Shown: one piece after another, positions 38,321 through 49,300 of the stretch | How the letters are laid out: the number at the start of each line of letters is the position of its first letter | Numbering within the stretch: the first letter of the stretch is position 1 | Origin: Oreocharis arfaki | Lineage: Eukaryota; Chordata; Aves; Passeriformes; Paramythiidae | Assembly (NCBI GenBank): GCA_013398015.1 | Contig: VZRR01009807.1 | Location: 1-64,000 of the forward strand | Length of the DNA: 64,000 nucleotides | Direction of reading: 5' to 3' | Translations under genes and position numbers: made by a program | Notes under the pieces: generated by a model | What the model was told of the DNA's origin: nothing | Seen by the model: only the letters and a program-made list of their open reading frames with translations | The model's database searches: none

Positions 38321-41052
38321 AAACCCACCACCTATGACTCCAAAAAGTATCTCTTACACAGAGAGACATACAGCCTATAATTTAGCGTTCTTATTGATGT
38401 GGAAGTCTGAGAGCTCCATCAGACATTGCTTCTTTTAAACACATCTTTTTCTGTCCTTGTTGCTGCTAGTAGCTGATGGGAACTTCACCTTTCTGATGCC
38501 AGGGTCAGCTTTTGGTGGGAGAGCTTTATTCTCCTTTGATTATAGGTCACCCTCAGAGAGCTGCCTGTCTCAAAGCCTGCAGATAGGCAGTACTTCTACA
38601 ACACTGAAAGCTGCAGCATTCCCATTAGATGCCATTCCCTTGCATACCTGAGGTCATGGCCAGTGGGTCTATCTGGCGCAGAACAGCATGGAGGAGAGGG
38701 CACATGGCACTGTTCTTTCCCTTAGGTATGAAGAGAGTCTGCTGTCTCCTGAGTGAACAGAAGTTTAAAGAGTTGATGATATTTAGAAGATTTTGAGAGG
38801 CTTTATGGGCTGGAAGGTAAAAACCGGCTGCTCTCATCTCCTGAGCTTTCCTTTTCCCACTGCCTGTAACCCATCCTGCAATTAAAGTGACAATGCAGAA
38901 CAATCAATCAGAAACAACTACTCTAGGATTAGGCTCGGATCAGAAAAGTCAAACAGAATTTGTCTGATTTTTGGAGTAGGAGGCTTTGTGCTATCTGCAA
39001 ATCAGATCCTCTTTCCAGTTTCAGCAAGCTTGCCCTCAGATACCAAGGTCACCAGAACCTGCATCTACTTTTTAAAATGTGGACATTAATCCCAGATGTT
39101 TCACATTGAGGTCAGAGTATGCACAACTGAGATTCAGTAGAAGAGACATGAATATTAAGAGATTAGGAGATGATTTAGTGGATTTGTCTGTTGTTACTCA
39201 GAGTGCACCACTTAAGTGAACCTACACTTTCGGCTTACTTGTGGAATTTTCGTCGTGGTGAGAATGAAGAAGTCACAGAAATGTTTCGCCAGACATTTCA
39301 ATGAGCATATCCCTTGGAAGCACACGGAAGCACAAGGAATTGATTCATTGACTCAGTGAATTAAATCATGTTTTAAGCACTAAACTGGCAGCTGCTAAGC
39401 AATTAAAGGATATACCTATTTCCAAGTGCTGCCATAAAGAATATAGCCAACGTCTTTAAAAAAGTGTACCATTAGAGCATAGTTTGTGACAGGTTTCAGT
39501 CCCTTACATTTCATGAATTATTTGCAAGTTTGACAGCGTAGAAAGGCTTTGATCAAACCAATCCAGGGCTTCAACATCTCCCCAAAATGGCAGACAGGAA
39601 CTCCTGGAGAAAAATGAAATAACTTTCCTCCCTGCTTTGGGCCACAGTGTGGGGAGTATAATTGCTGTTCCCACATAATTTTGTATTTGTAATGCTGAAA
39701 CTTTTTTTTTAAATCACCAAGGAGCCAGTATTGCAAAGAGAGACGAAGCTGTTTATAGGCATATCCATTGTTCAGGCTGATTAGGAGCCAAACACTATCT
39801 GCCAAAGTCAGTGCGAAGCCTCCCTCTGAGCCTGAGGTCCTGCACTGGCACACGAGCACAAGCCCCAGCATGGTGTGGGGGTGACAAGTGCCTCACTAGC
39901 TTGCACTCACCAGAGACATTCCTGCGTCTTTTTTGTTATCAGAGACTTTGGTCGTGGGGATGAACTTCCAAAACTCAACACACCCTGACAGTATCTTGAC
40001 AAGATATTGGGTCTGTCTGCCTGTTAGGTTAAAAATACGTTTTTGCTATTAATTTTCAAAATGTCTTTCAGTAATTATGCCGCTTGCCTTCTTTCCCCTG
40101 ACATTTCTTTGGTGAAATTAAAGGGTCTGTAGCTGTCTGTTTGAAGAAAACCCCTTTCCTGCTTCTGAAGACAAGCAGACCGTACTTCTGGTATAACTTT
40201 CCTGTGTTAAACCCTGCTTTGAAGAAGCTTATGATTCACAAGACATGTATAAATGCTACCTACCTACTGTTCACCACCTCTTGCTGTTACACAATCTCTC
40301 AAATCTGATAAACACTTCTAGGGCTTTGTCATATTCTCTTTGTTCAGGTACATGAACAGTCTTCTGTAGGATAACACATAATTGATATAGTTTGACTTTC
40401 ACTGTATTGCACATTTAAATCCCCCTGGAGCATCCTAGTTTATCAGAGGAGAGAAGTCTTCCATTTGGGAAAATGGGCTTAGTTCAGCACAAACTACTCT
40501 CTAGTGAGGCTAAGAGGAAAAAAAGAAAACTAAGCTGAAAATAAAGGAAAATGTTCATCACCAAGACCTTGAGGCAAATAAAAAAAAAAATCTTACCTCT
40601 AGGCCAGCTACACAGACTGCTGCAGAGAAAACACTTTAATGGCAGAAAGGCAGCAAGCTGCCAGAGAGGGAAATTATAAAATTAAGGCGTCTGTTGCTAG
40701 ACCCCGTGCCCTGCGAGGACTGCACCAGAGATACTCTGTTTGGGAGTGCCATGGGAAATTTCTCCTCATGGATGGGAAGAGGCAAGTTAAAATGGAAGAT
40801 GCTTTAGTTGTCCAGCATGTAGATAACTGGGTTTTTGATGCCTGCTAGATGCAACAGCGGGAGATCTCATAGATCTCTACCTAAACTTTTAAGGAGTAGC
40901 TGCACAATGGTCTGCCTTTTCCCATGGCTGTCTTTGCTGAAATTCTTCCAGTGCCACATGTCAGTCCAGAAAGACTGAAAATCAGTCTCTGGTGGTGATT
41001 TAGGAAATGAGGAAAAGAAGCTGTGCAGAGTTCACACACACAGGAAGCTTCT
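38321..41052. other. Non-coding, no gene recognised
   Basis: Unique AT-rich sequence. The plus frame at 40639-40848 (69 codons) has a mixed charged composition but no known motif. Confidence 0.5.
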
Positions 41053-41140
41053 GAAAATGTGGGTTCTGTGTTGTTGTTGCAACACGGATGATGAAGAAGA
41101 ACGAAGGTCCAAGTTGGAGACAAGGTTGAGAGAAAGTGAA

Positions 41141-41153
41141 TTATTTATTTAAT
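41141..41153 (-). terminator. Polyadenylation signal in LTR
   Basis: Minus-strand AATTAAATAAATAA gives overlapping AAUAAA-like hexamers just after the TATA box, as expected for the R region of an LTR. Confidence 0.5.
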
Positions 41154-41164
41154 TACAGGCAGGA

Positions 41165-41172
41165 TTTATATA
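41165..41172 (-). promoter_or_regulatory. TATA box in LTR
   Basis: TATATAAA on the minus strand, downstream of three CCAAT motifs in the LTR. It could direct transcription leftwards from about 41140. Confidence 0.6.
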
Positions 41173-41374
41173 ACCCTCACATTGGTACATGGCAAAAGAT
41201 CATTGGTCTCTGGTCCAACCACCTCTCCAAGCGATTGGCTGGACTTCACAACACCTATTTTCAAAATATTTCTACTTAGATTCATAACAACTCTACATAT
41301 GAACAACACCTGCAAGATGTTTAGAAAACCGTCTTGCTTGTTCACGTGAGAACCAACAACTTTCTCACAGAATA

Positions 41375-42996
41375 CTGGCAAAATGCTGGATTTTTCCCTG
41401 CCAGCAGCTTTTCAGCATCCACAGGTTCTGCATTAAGAAATGCTAGAAGCGGATGGTGGTATTCAAAATGGAAAAAGTTGTATGGGAGGTTAATAAACAA
41501 CTGTGAGAAAGCAAAGAGCTATAGCTGCTGAAAAGCATGTCCTCTGGCACGAAGGCATAAAAACAACATCTCCAGATGAGTGGCAGTGTAGAGGCTGATG
41601 GCTCAGGAGAGAAATAGTGAAGCTTATTCTGAGGAAAAAATTCCTGTTTAAACAAGGTGCATGTGCATATGACCACACACACACACAGAGACAAAAGTAA
41701 TTGTATCGGGGGTGTGCTTGCCTGAAATACTAGAAGTCTAAAAGCTGAGATCGTGGAACAGGTATGTTTGCTTTTAAATTTGAAAGTTGACATAGCAGAC
41801 ACCTCAGAACTGGAAAGGAAAACAGTAATTATTGGGATATTGTAACAATAGCAACAATTAGGAAAGAAAAAAGAAAAAACCAAAAAGGAAAAAAATAGAG
41901 AGTGGCTGCCCAGCTCTAACAGTGCTGCTGTATATTAAAGAAGACATGAAGTCAAATCAGATATTTAGTTTAAGTGATTGACTCCAAGCACAAAGTCAGC
42001 ATGCATAAGAGCTCCAGACCTAAATACCAAAACCACACCTTTAAAACTATACTTTAGCCCAGGATGGATGGATAGAATGACCACAGTGATGACAAATGCA
42101 GGAAACCCTGAGATACATGAGCTTCTTTATACAAACTAAGTATGTGCAGTATGATTGTATTTGTGAACTGCACCACAGAGGAGCTAGTCAGAGAAAAGGC
42201 AGGTGGAACAGAAGCTCTCCACTGAAAATGGAGCTTTGCACAGGCCTGGGTTTAAAATCCTAGTGTCAAAGCCACGATGTTCAATTAAAAAAAAACCCAT
42301 AAGCAACAAAAAACAATATAAAAATAATTAGATTTGAAAGGAAACAAATGAAAGGGTGAAGTGTTCACTGGTGACATAAGAACTGTCTGAAAATACCACA
42401 GATTTGAACAAATGCATGATTCCTCTCAATAGTAGGAAGACCAACAAAAAAGCACACCATCAAACTGCTGTGGTTCAAGATTGAGGTAAAGCAATCCTTA
42501 AAAAAATTGTCATGGGAGCTAAGGCAATCTGGTTCATATACTTGGGTTTCCAGAAGGCATTCAGGAAGATGCAACACTAAAGACCCTTCAAAGATAATAA
42601 GTTGCCAAGGATCAAAGAACACATTTGCTCATGGATTAATAACTCATTTAAAACTAAGCAAAAATGAAGACACGGATACAAAGGTATTCAAAGACTTTTG
42701 AATCTTTGTGGGAGTTATTAAATCTCTTGCTGGAGGTGGGAAGGTATCAGACAAGTATTTTGAGGAAGTTCATAGCTGTACTTTTATGTAATAGCACTTC
42801 CTTCTAGAGTGACATGTGATAAATGAAACAAATGACTCTTCATTGCATAAAAGCAGCAGTATGTCAGGACCTCACAGGATTTCATTCAGTTTCTTCTTTT
42901 CCTGTCAAGTCTTTCAGCAAAAGTGATTCTGCACTCCGAATGCTGGTGTTTCTATTTTTTTCTCCTAATGTATTTGGCTAAAAAAAGAAACTTTCC
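41375..42996. other. Non-coding, no gene recognised
   Basis: Unique AT-rich sequence with a (CA)n run at about 41674-41687. The minus frame at 41443-41883 (146 codons) begins in a low-complexity stretch and has no domain. Confidence 0.5.
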
Positions 42997-44460
42997 ATAG
43001 AATCCACAGAATCATAGAATCATTCAAGTTGGAAAAGACCTATAAGATCATCAAGTCTGACTGTAAAACGAACACTGCCGAGTCCAGCACTAAACCATAT
43101 CCCTAAGTGCCACATCTATGCATCTTTTAAATACCTCCAGGGATGGTGATGCCACTGCTTCCCCGGGCAGCCTATTCCAGAGCCTGACAACCCTTTTCAT
43201 GAAGAAATTTTCCCTATTATCCAATCTAAACCTTCCCTGGTGCAACTTGAGGCCATTTCCTCTTCCATCCTATTACTTGCTACCTGGGAGAAGAGGCCAA
43301 CCCCCACCTGGCTACACCCTCCTTTCAGGCAGCTGAAGAGAGCAATAAAGTCCCCCTTGAGCCTCCTTCTCTCCAGGCTAAACACCCCCAGCTCTCTCAG
43401 CTGCTCCTCACAGCACTTGTGCTCCAGACCCTTCCCCAGCTCCGTTGCCCTTCTCTGGACACGCTCCAGCCCCTCAATGCCTTTCTTGCAGGGAGGGGCC
43501 CAGAACTGAACACAGGATTGGAGGTGTGGCCTCAGCAGTGCCGAGTACAGGGGGACGGTCACTGCCCTGCTCCTGCTGGCCACACCACTGCTGATCCAGG
43601 CCAGGATGCCATTGGCCTTCTTGGCCACCTGGGCACACACTGGATCATGTTCAGCTGCTGTTGACCAGCACCCCCAAATCCTTTTCCACTGGGCAGCTTC
43701 CCAGCCACTCTGCCCCCAGCCTGTGGAGCTGCCTGGGGCTGTTGGGACCCAAGGGCAGGACCCAGCACTTGGCCTTGTTGAACCTCATACAATTGGTCTT
43801 GGCCCCTTGATCCAGCCTGCCCAGATCCCTCTGCAGAGCCTTCCTGCCCTCCAGCAGATCAGTACTTCTGCCAAACTCGGTGTCATCTGCAAACTGACTG
43901 AGGGGGCTCTCAATTCAGGTCATCAATGAAGAAGTTTAACAGAGCTGGCTGTAAAACTGATATTTGGGGAGCACCACTTGTGACCGGCCCCCAGCTGGAT
44001 GTAACTCCATTCCCCACCACTTTCTGAGTTTGGCCATCCAGACAGTTTTTTACCCAGTGAACAGTGCACCCACCCAAGCCACCAGCAGCCAGCTTCTCCA
44101 GGAGAAGGGAAATAGTTTCAAATGCTTTACTAATGTCCAGGTAGACAACAATCATAGCTTTTCCCTTATCCACGAAGCAGTAGAAGTCACCTTGAAGTAG
44201 AAGTTTGTTCAAGGAGGACTTGCCTTTCACAAACCCATGCTGTCTGGGCCTGATCCTCTTGTTGTCTTGAAGGTGACATGTGACGGCACTCAGAATGATC
44301 TGTTCCATGACCTTCCACAGCACCGAGGCCAGGCTGACAGGCTTGTAGTTCCCCAGATCCTCCTTTTTTTTTGATCCTCCACATCGATGTGTGTCACATT
44401 CGCCAACTACCAGTCACCCGGGACCTCCCTGGTTAGCCAGGACTGCTGATAAATTATTTG
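42997..44460 (-). mobile_element. CR1 LINE, 5'-truncated, 1.46 kb
   Basis: The longest transposon copy in the window. Read on the minus strand it enters within the CR1 ORF2 reverse transcriptase, passes the ORF2 C-terminus and ends in the CR1 3' UTR, with ATGATTCTATGATTCTGTGG-type terminal repeats at 42997. The 3' end is intact and the 5' end is cut off. This is the usual outcome of incomplete target-primed reverse transcription. It is less diverged than the copies at 4092 and 32790. Confidence 0.95.
43197..44400 (-). pseudogene. CR1 ORF2 reverse transcriptase, broken
   Basis: Decayed C-terminal two-thirds of the CR1 reverse transcriptase, which copies CR1 RNA at a nicked target site. Two long open pieces remain. 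The first (44323-43910) has the RT motif-A region, VVYLDISKAFETIS, followed by LLEKLAAGGLGGC. The second (43640-43197) has the C-terminal thumb-like region, CAQVAKKANGILAWISSG and VPLYSALLRPHLQSCVQFW. The catalytic FADD motif is still encoded at 43882-43893 but is separated from the first piece by a stop and a short deletion after FIDDLN. The endonuclease domain and the RT N-terminus are absent. The copy cannot make an active enzyme. Confidence 0.9.
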
Positions 44461-45871
44461 CCTTCTATTTAGGCTCCTGAAGGTTAATACAGTAATCCTA
44501 AAAGTTGACTTGTCTAGGTATCTCAGTAAGAAGTGTACATTGATATATCCCATATCTCAGGACAGGGAAGTGCCCTTCAGGGGTCCCTCTGGAACTGTAG
44601 AACTCCACCACCTCTGCAGCTCCACTCAAGATGGAAGTTTGTGCTGCAACCTCCTCTGGTAGCCTGTACCCCTCTGAATGAAGGGTCACAATGCCTCTCA
44701 AGGCTCACACTGATCTCCCAGAGTCATGTGTCCAATGTGTTGGTGTACCCGGGGTGGAGAGGTGGCTGTGGTGAGCATCCTGCTGTGGTGGCTGAGCATC
44801 TCAGGTGGGTGCTGTCCTGGGCAGGGCCAGTCATGCCCCAGGCACAGTGGGGACATAGTGCAGAGGCCCCCAGTGCTGAGGGCTGAGTGAACGTGTCCTG
44901 ATGCTGCAGGGCCCACAGGACAAGCGCTCATGCATGAGCCTAGGCTGTCCTCCAGCTGCAGGAGGGAAGCCACTGATTTGGATATTTGAGATCCATTGGG
45001 CTGGTTGGTGTGATGCTCAGAAATACCATTTGGGCCTCTTCCATGGTCGGCAACAGGGGTTTCAAACTCTGCTTTGGGTCCAGAAAGGATAAGGACAAGT
45101 GACCAAATTTATCTCTTCAGTGCTGAGAAGAATGCCATGGGAGGCAGAAAAGCTGCGGCTTCATTGACTTCCTCACTGCGAGCTACAATCAATGTAAACC
45201 AATCATCTGCCAATGAAAATTTTAAGAATGATTAAAAAGATCCCAGATACATGTTTTGTTATTAATATAACAAAAAAATAACAAAAAAATAAAGTAGGTT
45301 GTGATGAAAACTTTCAAAATGTGTTCTCTTATTTTGTGCAGCCTACATCATGGAGCTAAAAATGATACTTACGTTTCAGTGTTGCTGTGGTTACTGATAC
45401 TATTCTTCTGAGTCTTCAGAGGAAATGAATTGATTGTGTTAAGAAGGAGGCTGCATACAGGAGCTAACCTTGGACCTTCACAATGATTTCATTTATACTG
45501 GTTTAATTTCAAACTTCCATGGCCTTATCCACACTTAGCCAAAGTAGCTGTAGTTTAATTTTTCTGGTTTTCTGCAGACAAGCTAAAACTCTTGCAGACA
45601 AGGCTGAAAGTTTTGGCCTGAACTCCCAGAAGACAAAATTTATTGTTCATTTACTATTGTTTCCCAAAGCTCTCCATGAGATAAATACTATTTTGAATAT
45701 TCAGGTAGACTTTCCCTTTTAATTTGATGAATTCCATATATTTAAGAATAGAGAAAATACTTTTTTCTTTTGTAGTAAGGATGATGTGACCACCAAAAAT
45801 ATTTGTTCTTTGAAGCCTTTTCCATACCCTTTTTCCCAAACCCACACCAACTCTATGTGCTATTTGCTGCA
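44461..45871. other. Non-coding, no gene recognised
   Basis: Moderately GC-rich at 44560-44960, then AT-rich. I see no exon. Short A-rich direct repeats (AACAAAAAAAT twice) lie near 45270-45292. Confidence 0.5.
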
Positions 45872-46020
45872 AATCACAGCACCACAGGATAACTGACGTT
45901 GGGAGGGAGCTTGTGAGCTCTCTGCTCCAACCTCCTGCTCACAGCAGGTTGGCTCTGAGATCAGACCAGGCTGCTCAGGGCTTGATCCAGTTGAGGCTTG
46001 AAAACCTCTTAGGATGAAGT
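45872..46020 (-). repeat. CR1 LINE 3' fragment
   Basis: AAATCACAGCACCACAGGAT, GACGTTGGGAGGGAGCTTGT, then CTCCAACCTCCTGCTCACAG and AGGCTTGAAAACCTCTTAGG. This is the reverse complement of a diverged CR1 3' end, about 150 bp. Confidence 0.7.
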
Positions 46021-48436
46021 GTTGGTTTCTGCCCCAAAACATTTGTGACTTCCCCATACAGGAGGGACGAAGAGGCAGAAGAGGAGCCAAGTCACAGAAG
46101 GGGTTAGGACCATACGGAGGGCTGGTGACAGAACCAGGAGCAAAGGCCTGATCTCTGGCGCTCATGTTAAATCAAGAGAAGCCAGCAAACTGTTCCATAA
46201 GCACTGATTTTATGTAGTTCCCAAGTTCTCCAGAAGCAAGGCAGCTATGCAGCCCTTCACTGTAGGCAGGTCTCTTCCTGGGAAATGCAGTCATATGATG
46301 GTTAAGAAGACAATCTCATAGCTCTGGTGCCAAAACCACTCAGGCACATTTAGCTTGTGGCTGTTCTGGGAGAAGCTGAGTACATCAAAGCAGACAAGAC
46401 TCTGCATTAATCCTGCTACCTGGTTGTGCTGGATGAAAAGTGGCTTATGGCTATTAGCATGTGATGGTGGAGTGATGCCCTAGGGGAGGAAAGATAAGAG
46501 GTGCTGCTGCTTGACGATAATGCCTTTCAGCACTGAACTGCAAGTGGTTTGAGTATGTGGATGATTTAAAATCAGGAGACATGCAGGACTGGCCGTGTTC
46601 TCGGTACATTTGTGCCGTGAGCATGCTGTGCTGATGACACTCATCTTCAGCTAACGCATCAGCTGCGTTCGGAGCCTGCTCACGGCAGCTTAGAGCTAAC
46701 GCACGCCTTGTCCCAGTCTCACTTACTAATGAGACCATTTGTTTCTCCTTTGGAGAAGGTGAAAGCATATGCAGTGATTTACAACTAACACAATATCGTA
46801 GGGACAGCTTAACTTTATCTAAACCCAGTTTAGCTTAAATCAATTGGGTAGTTGTTTGAATTCACACACACAATACTTGTATTGTTTTCACTAACTCTGT
46901 TTGGAAATCGCTCTAGCTAAATCAGGGCATCCCCTGGTGTGATATAATGAGGTCTCTCCACAGATGAGTTACACTGATATAAAGAAGCTATACAGAAATG
47001 GTCAATGCAGCACAAAACTGTTTGTAAATAAGCCTTAAGGCACAGCAGATTTAGATAGCCTGCTCCGGCATTTGCACTGGTTTAATTAATTTGCTTTGTT
47101 AATTGAATTCCATTAAATTACAGAAAGTTTTGATTTTAGACAAAGCCTCAGGCCCTGATCTTCCATTTGGACCCGTCAGTAGCACTGGCTGAACTGCTTT
47201 TGGTGAATGCTTCATTTGCAATAGCACAGTGTTGGTCATCACCAGGCTATTAGTGAGTATGACCCAATTTGCAAAATGGTTTCCCTGAAAAGCAGTTTCT
47301 GGGCTGATGATGAGGTGGTCTCCTATTTACAGTGTCTGAGTTCCTCTGGGTAAGACTCAAGTTCACTTTGAATCATCTGCCCAAGGGGATATGAACTGAT
47401 AGCTCCTCAGCTAAGCAAAAATGTTTTCTTCTTCCTCTGCTTGAGAGCTGTGTGCCCTGCAGTGCCATTTCTTGTAGGGTTGGTTCACACAGAAGCTTGG
47501 AGTATCTTGGTTGTGGCTGCTCCTAGACTGAGGAAAATCAGAGGGAAAGAGTGGGAAAGCAAGAAGAACATATTGGATGAAGTCAGGAAACACAGCCTTG
47601 TTGGTGCCCCATCTGGGAACCATGTTAGGTGGCCATGCCTTGTCTGAGCAAAAGCTGTGAGCTGTGCTGGCTCCTCTTTAGACACCAGGTGACATTTCAA
47701 CCTGGACTGGAAGAGACTTAAAAGGGGTTTTCTCTTGAAACTGTGAAGATCTGATATTGAGATTGAACCTCATGTTCCAACTCACTGGATCATTGTGTTT
47801 CCACCTCTGTTTGCTTGCGCCATGTTAAAAACAAACAAGCAAACAAACACCTAGGAGTTTTGGACAAGAGGGTAAGTCACTCTAACTAGGATGGTGGTAT
47901 AGAGCATTACAGTTTTTTCTGTGAATTGCATAATTATAGAAATGCAAGACAGGACCTTCACATCCCATAAAGGCATACAAATGTAATGTAACTTGATGAA
48001 GTTTTCTGTGAATGGTACATATTTTCTTAGAGTGCCAAATATGAGCAAATAGAGATAATCCAATGAGTAAACTGCAGCATTTCCTTGGAAGTGACTCCCC
48101 AATTCCTGCTTCAGGAGATTTCGCTGGTAGTGACGATAGCACCTCTTCTGAGGGTCTAGAAATTACCTGTGCCTCACAGGAGTAACAATTTGGGTGACTA
48201 ACCCTTGCATTTTCCTAAGTGGCTAAGTGATGCTTTCCTAGGGTAGCACATCTCTAGGGACGGCTTGTGGCAGTGGCACAGCCACTCGCCATTGAAATGG
48301 AGATGTGGTACATCCCAGAAAACACAGCCTCTCCAGTCAGGTTCAGGGAGAATGGAGCAGAGGGGCCTTAATTTGGGCAGGGCTGTGGTATGTCTCAGCA
48401 TGTTTGGTTCAAAGTGGGAAATATCTGGCATGAAGT
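46021..48436. other. Non-coding; possible ancient repeat at 46790-47190
   Basis: No gene is recognised. Around 46810-46960 the phrases TAAACCCAGTTTAGCTTAAA and AGCTAAATCAGGGCATCCCC, and near 47145 CAGGCCCTGATCTTCC, recall very old amniote interspersed repeats (DNA transposon or SINE type). I cannot name the family. Confidence 0.3.
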
Positions 48437-48472
48437 GATAACCATGTTGATAACCATGTTTATAACCATGTT
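48437..48472. repeat. 12-bp minisatellite, three copies
   Basis: Three adjacent copies of (G/T)ATAACCATGTT; the first two are identical and the third differs only in its first base. It spans 36 bp. Confidence 0.9.
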
Positions 48473-48800
48473 TCATGTGCTTGCAGCTCTGAAACACTGT
48501 CAAGATGATGTAAAATCCTTTCCTTACCTTGGAGCCAGGCCCTCTGTGAGGAGGGAGAGCCCTTCATTTCACCAGTCAAAGGGAGATGGGATAAGACACC
48601 AGGAGGCGTGTAGCAGGTGGAAAGACTGAGTATTTCCTGGAGCTGCTGGCACTGGCTTCCCCTGGGCCGAGGGCTGAGCCTTGCACCCTCCAAGGGGTTT
48701 GTGCTCTGCCAGCTTCGGGAGTGACTAGGCTCCCGGCCATGGCATGCAAGTGAATCTGGGTGAGGAAATACCCCAGCACTTCCTTGGAAATTTTGCTAAT

Positions 48801-48851
48801 CTGGTGTGACTTGCCGCTCTGGTGTGACTTTTGTTGTGACTTGCCGCTCTG
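48801..48851. repeat. Nested tandem duplication
   Basis: TGTGACTTGCCGCTCTG occurs at 48805-48821 and again at 48835-48851 (30-bp spacing). CTGGTGTGACTT is also repeated 18 bp apart. It lies on the left shoulder of the second CpG island. Confidence 0.85.
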
Positions 48852-49300
48852 CAAGGACGCGTTCCCGGCTGCATCCATCCGCTGCTGCACGGGACTGAGT
48901 GGGGCACCCCGGGATCCCCGCGCCTGCCGGGGCATTCCTGCAGCGCTGCCCGTGGCCGGACAGGGCGGGGGTCGGGTGGGCATCTCCGGGCGGAGGGCGA
49001 GCAAAGGGGTCTTCCTGCGGCCCCGGGCGCTGTTCCCGCAGCACACCGCCGGTCCCCTGGGCACACGGAGGGCATCTTCCAGAAAACACGCGCAGCTGGA
49101 GTCTGACGCCAAGGGCTTTCTGCCTTTAGGACGGCACCGTCTAGTGGGCCGTGGGAGTACTGCCGGCCGCCGTGCCAGACTGCCTGGCCCCGGGTATCGG
49201 GCTCTCCCGAGCGGCGGGACAGGACAGGACAGGACAGGAGCTGAAATTGTTGAGATGCGCCAATGCGGATGCTGCAGAGGGAGAGGAGGGAGAGTGCTGA
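48830..49300. promoter_or_regulatory. Second CpG island (candidate promoter)
   Basis: About 470 bp with dense CG pairs (for example GGACAGGGCGGGGGTCGGGT, CTCCGGGCGGAGGGCGAGC and GCCGGCCGCCGTGCCAGACT) inside AT-rich DNA. GC-box-like GGGCGGGG is present. This suggests an unmethylated promoter or orphan island. Long frames run through it on both strands (275 codons minus at 48576-49403, 207 codons plus at 48760-49383), but their composition (Pro, Arg, Gly, Ala, Cys) is what GC-rich DNA gives by chance and no domain is visible. No first exon or direction can be assigned. Confidence 0.65.
49217..49239. repeat. (GGACA)n microsatellite
   Basis: Four and a half uninterrupted units of the 5-mer at the right edge of the CpG island. 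Confidence 0.95.

Larger units (their letters stand above)
41053..41374 (-). mobile_element. Short solo LTR, second ERV family
   Basis: The likely LTR is 41058-41369 (312 bp), minus strand. It opens with TGTGAGAAAGTTGTTGG and closes with ACAGAACCCACA, so the ends form an imperfect inverted repeat (TGTGAG against TGTGGG). The flanking 5-mers are GAAAA and GAATA, a target-site duplication with one mismatch. Inside, in LTR order, are three CCAAT boxes (in GCCAATCG, ACCAATGA and ACCAATGT), a TATATAAA box, and an AAATAAATAA polyadenylation signal about 20 bases later. The small size and this signal order suit a class II-like ERV, but the family is not certain. No internal region is attached. Confidence 0.7.

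Noticed and set aside
37874..38369. 143-codon plus frame and several overlapping frames
   Set aside because: They lie within the solo LTR and have no retroviral or host motif.
43240..43929. Plus-strand frames at 43240-43509, 43419-43664 and 43606-43929
   Set aside because: All are antisense to the CR1 reverse transcriptase on the minus strand.
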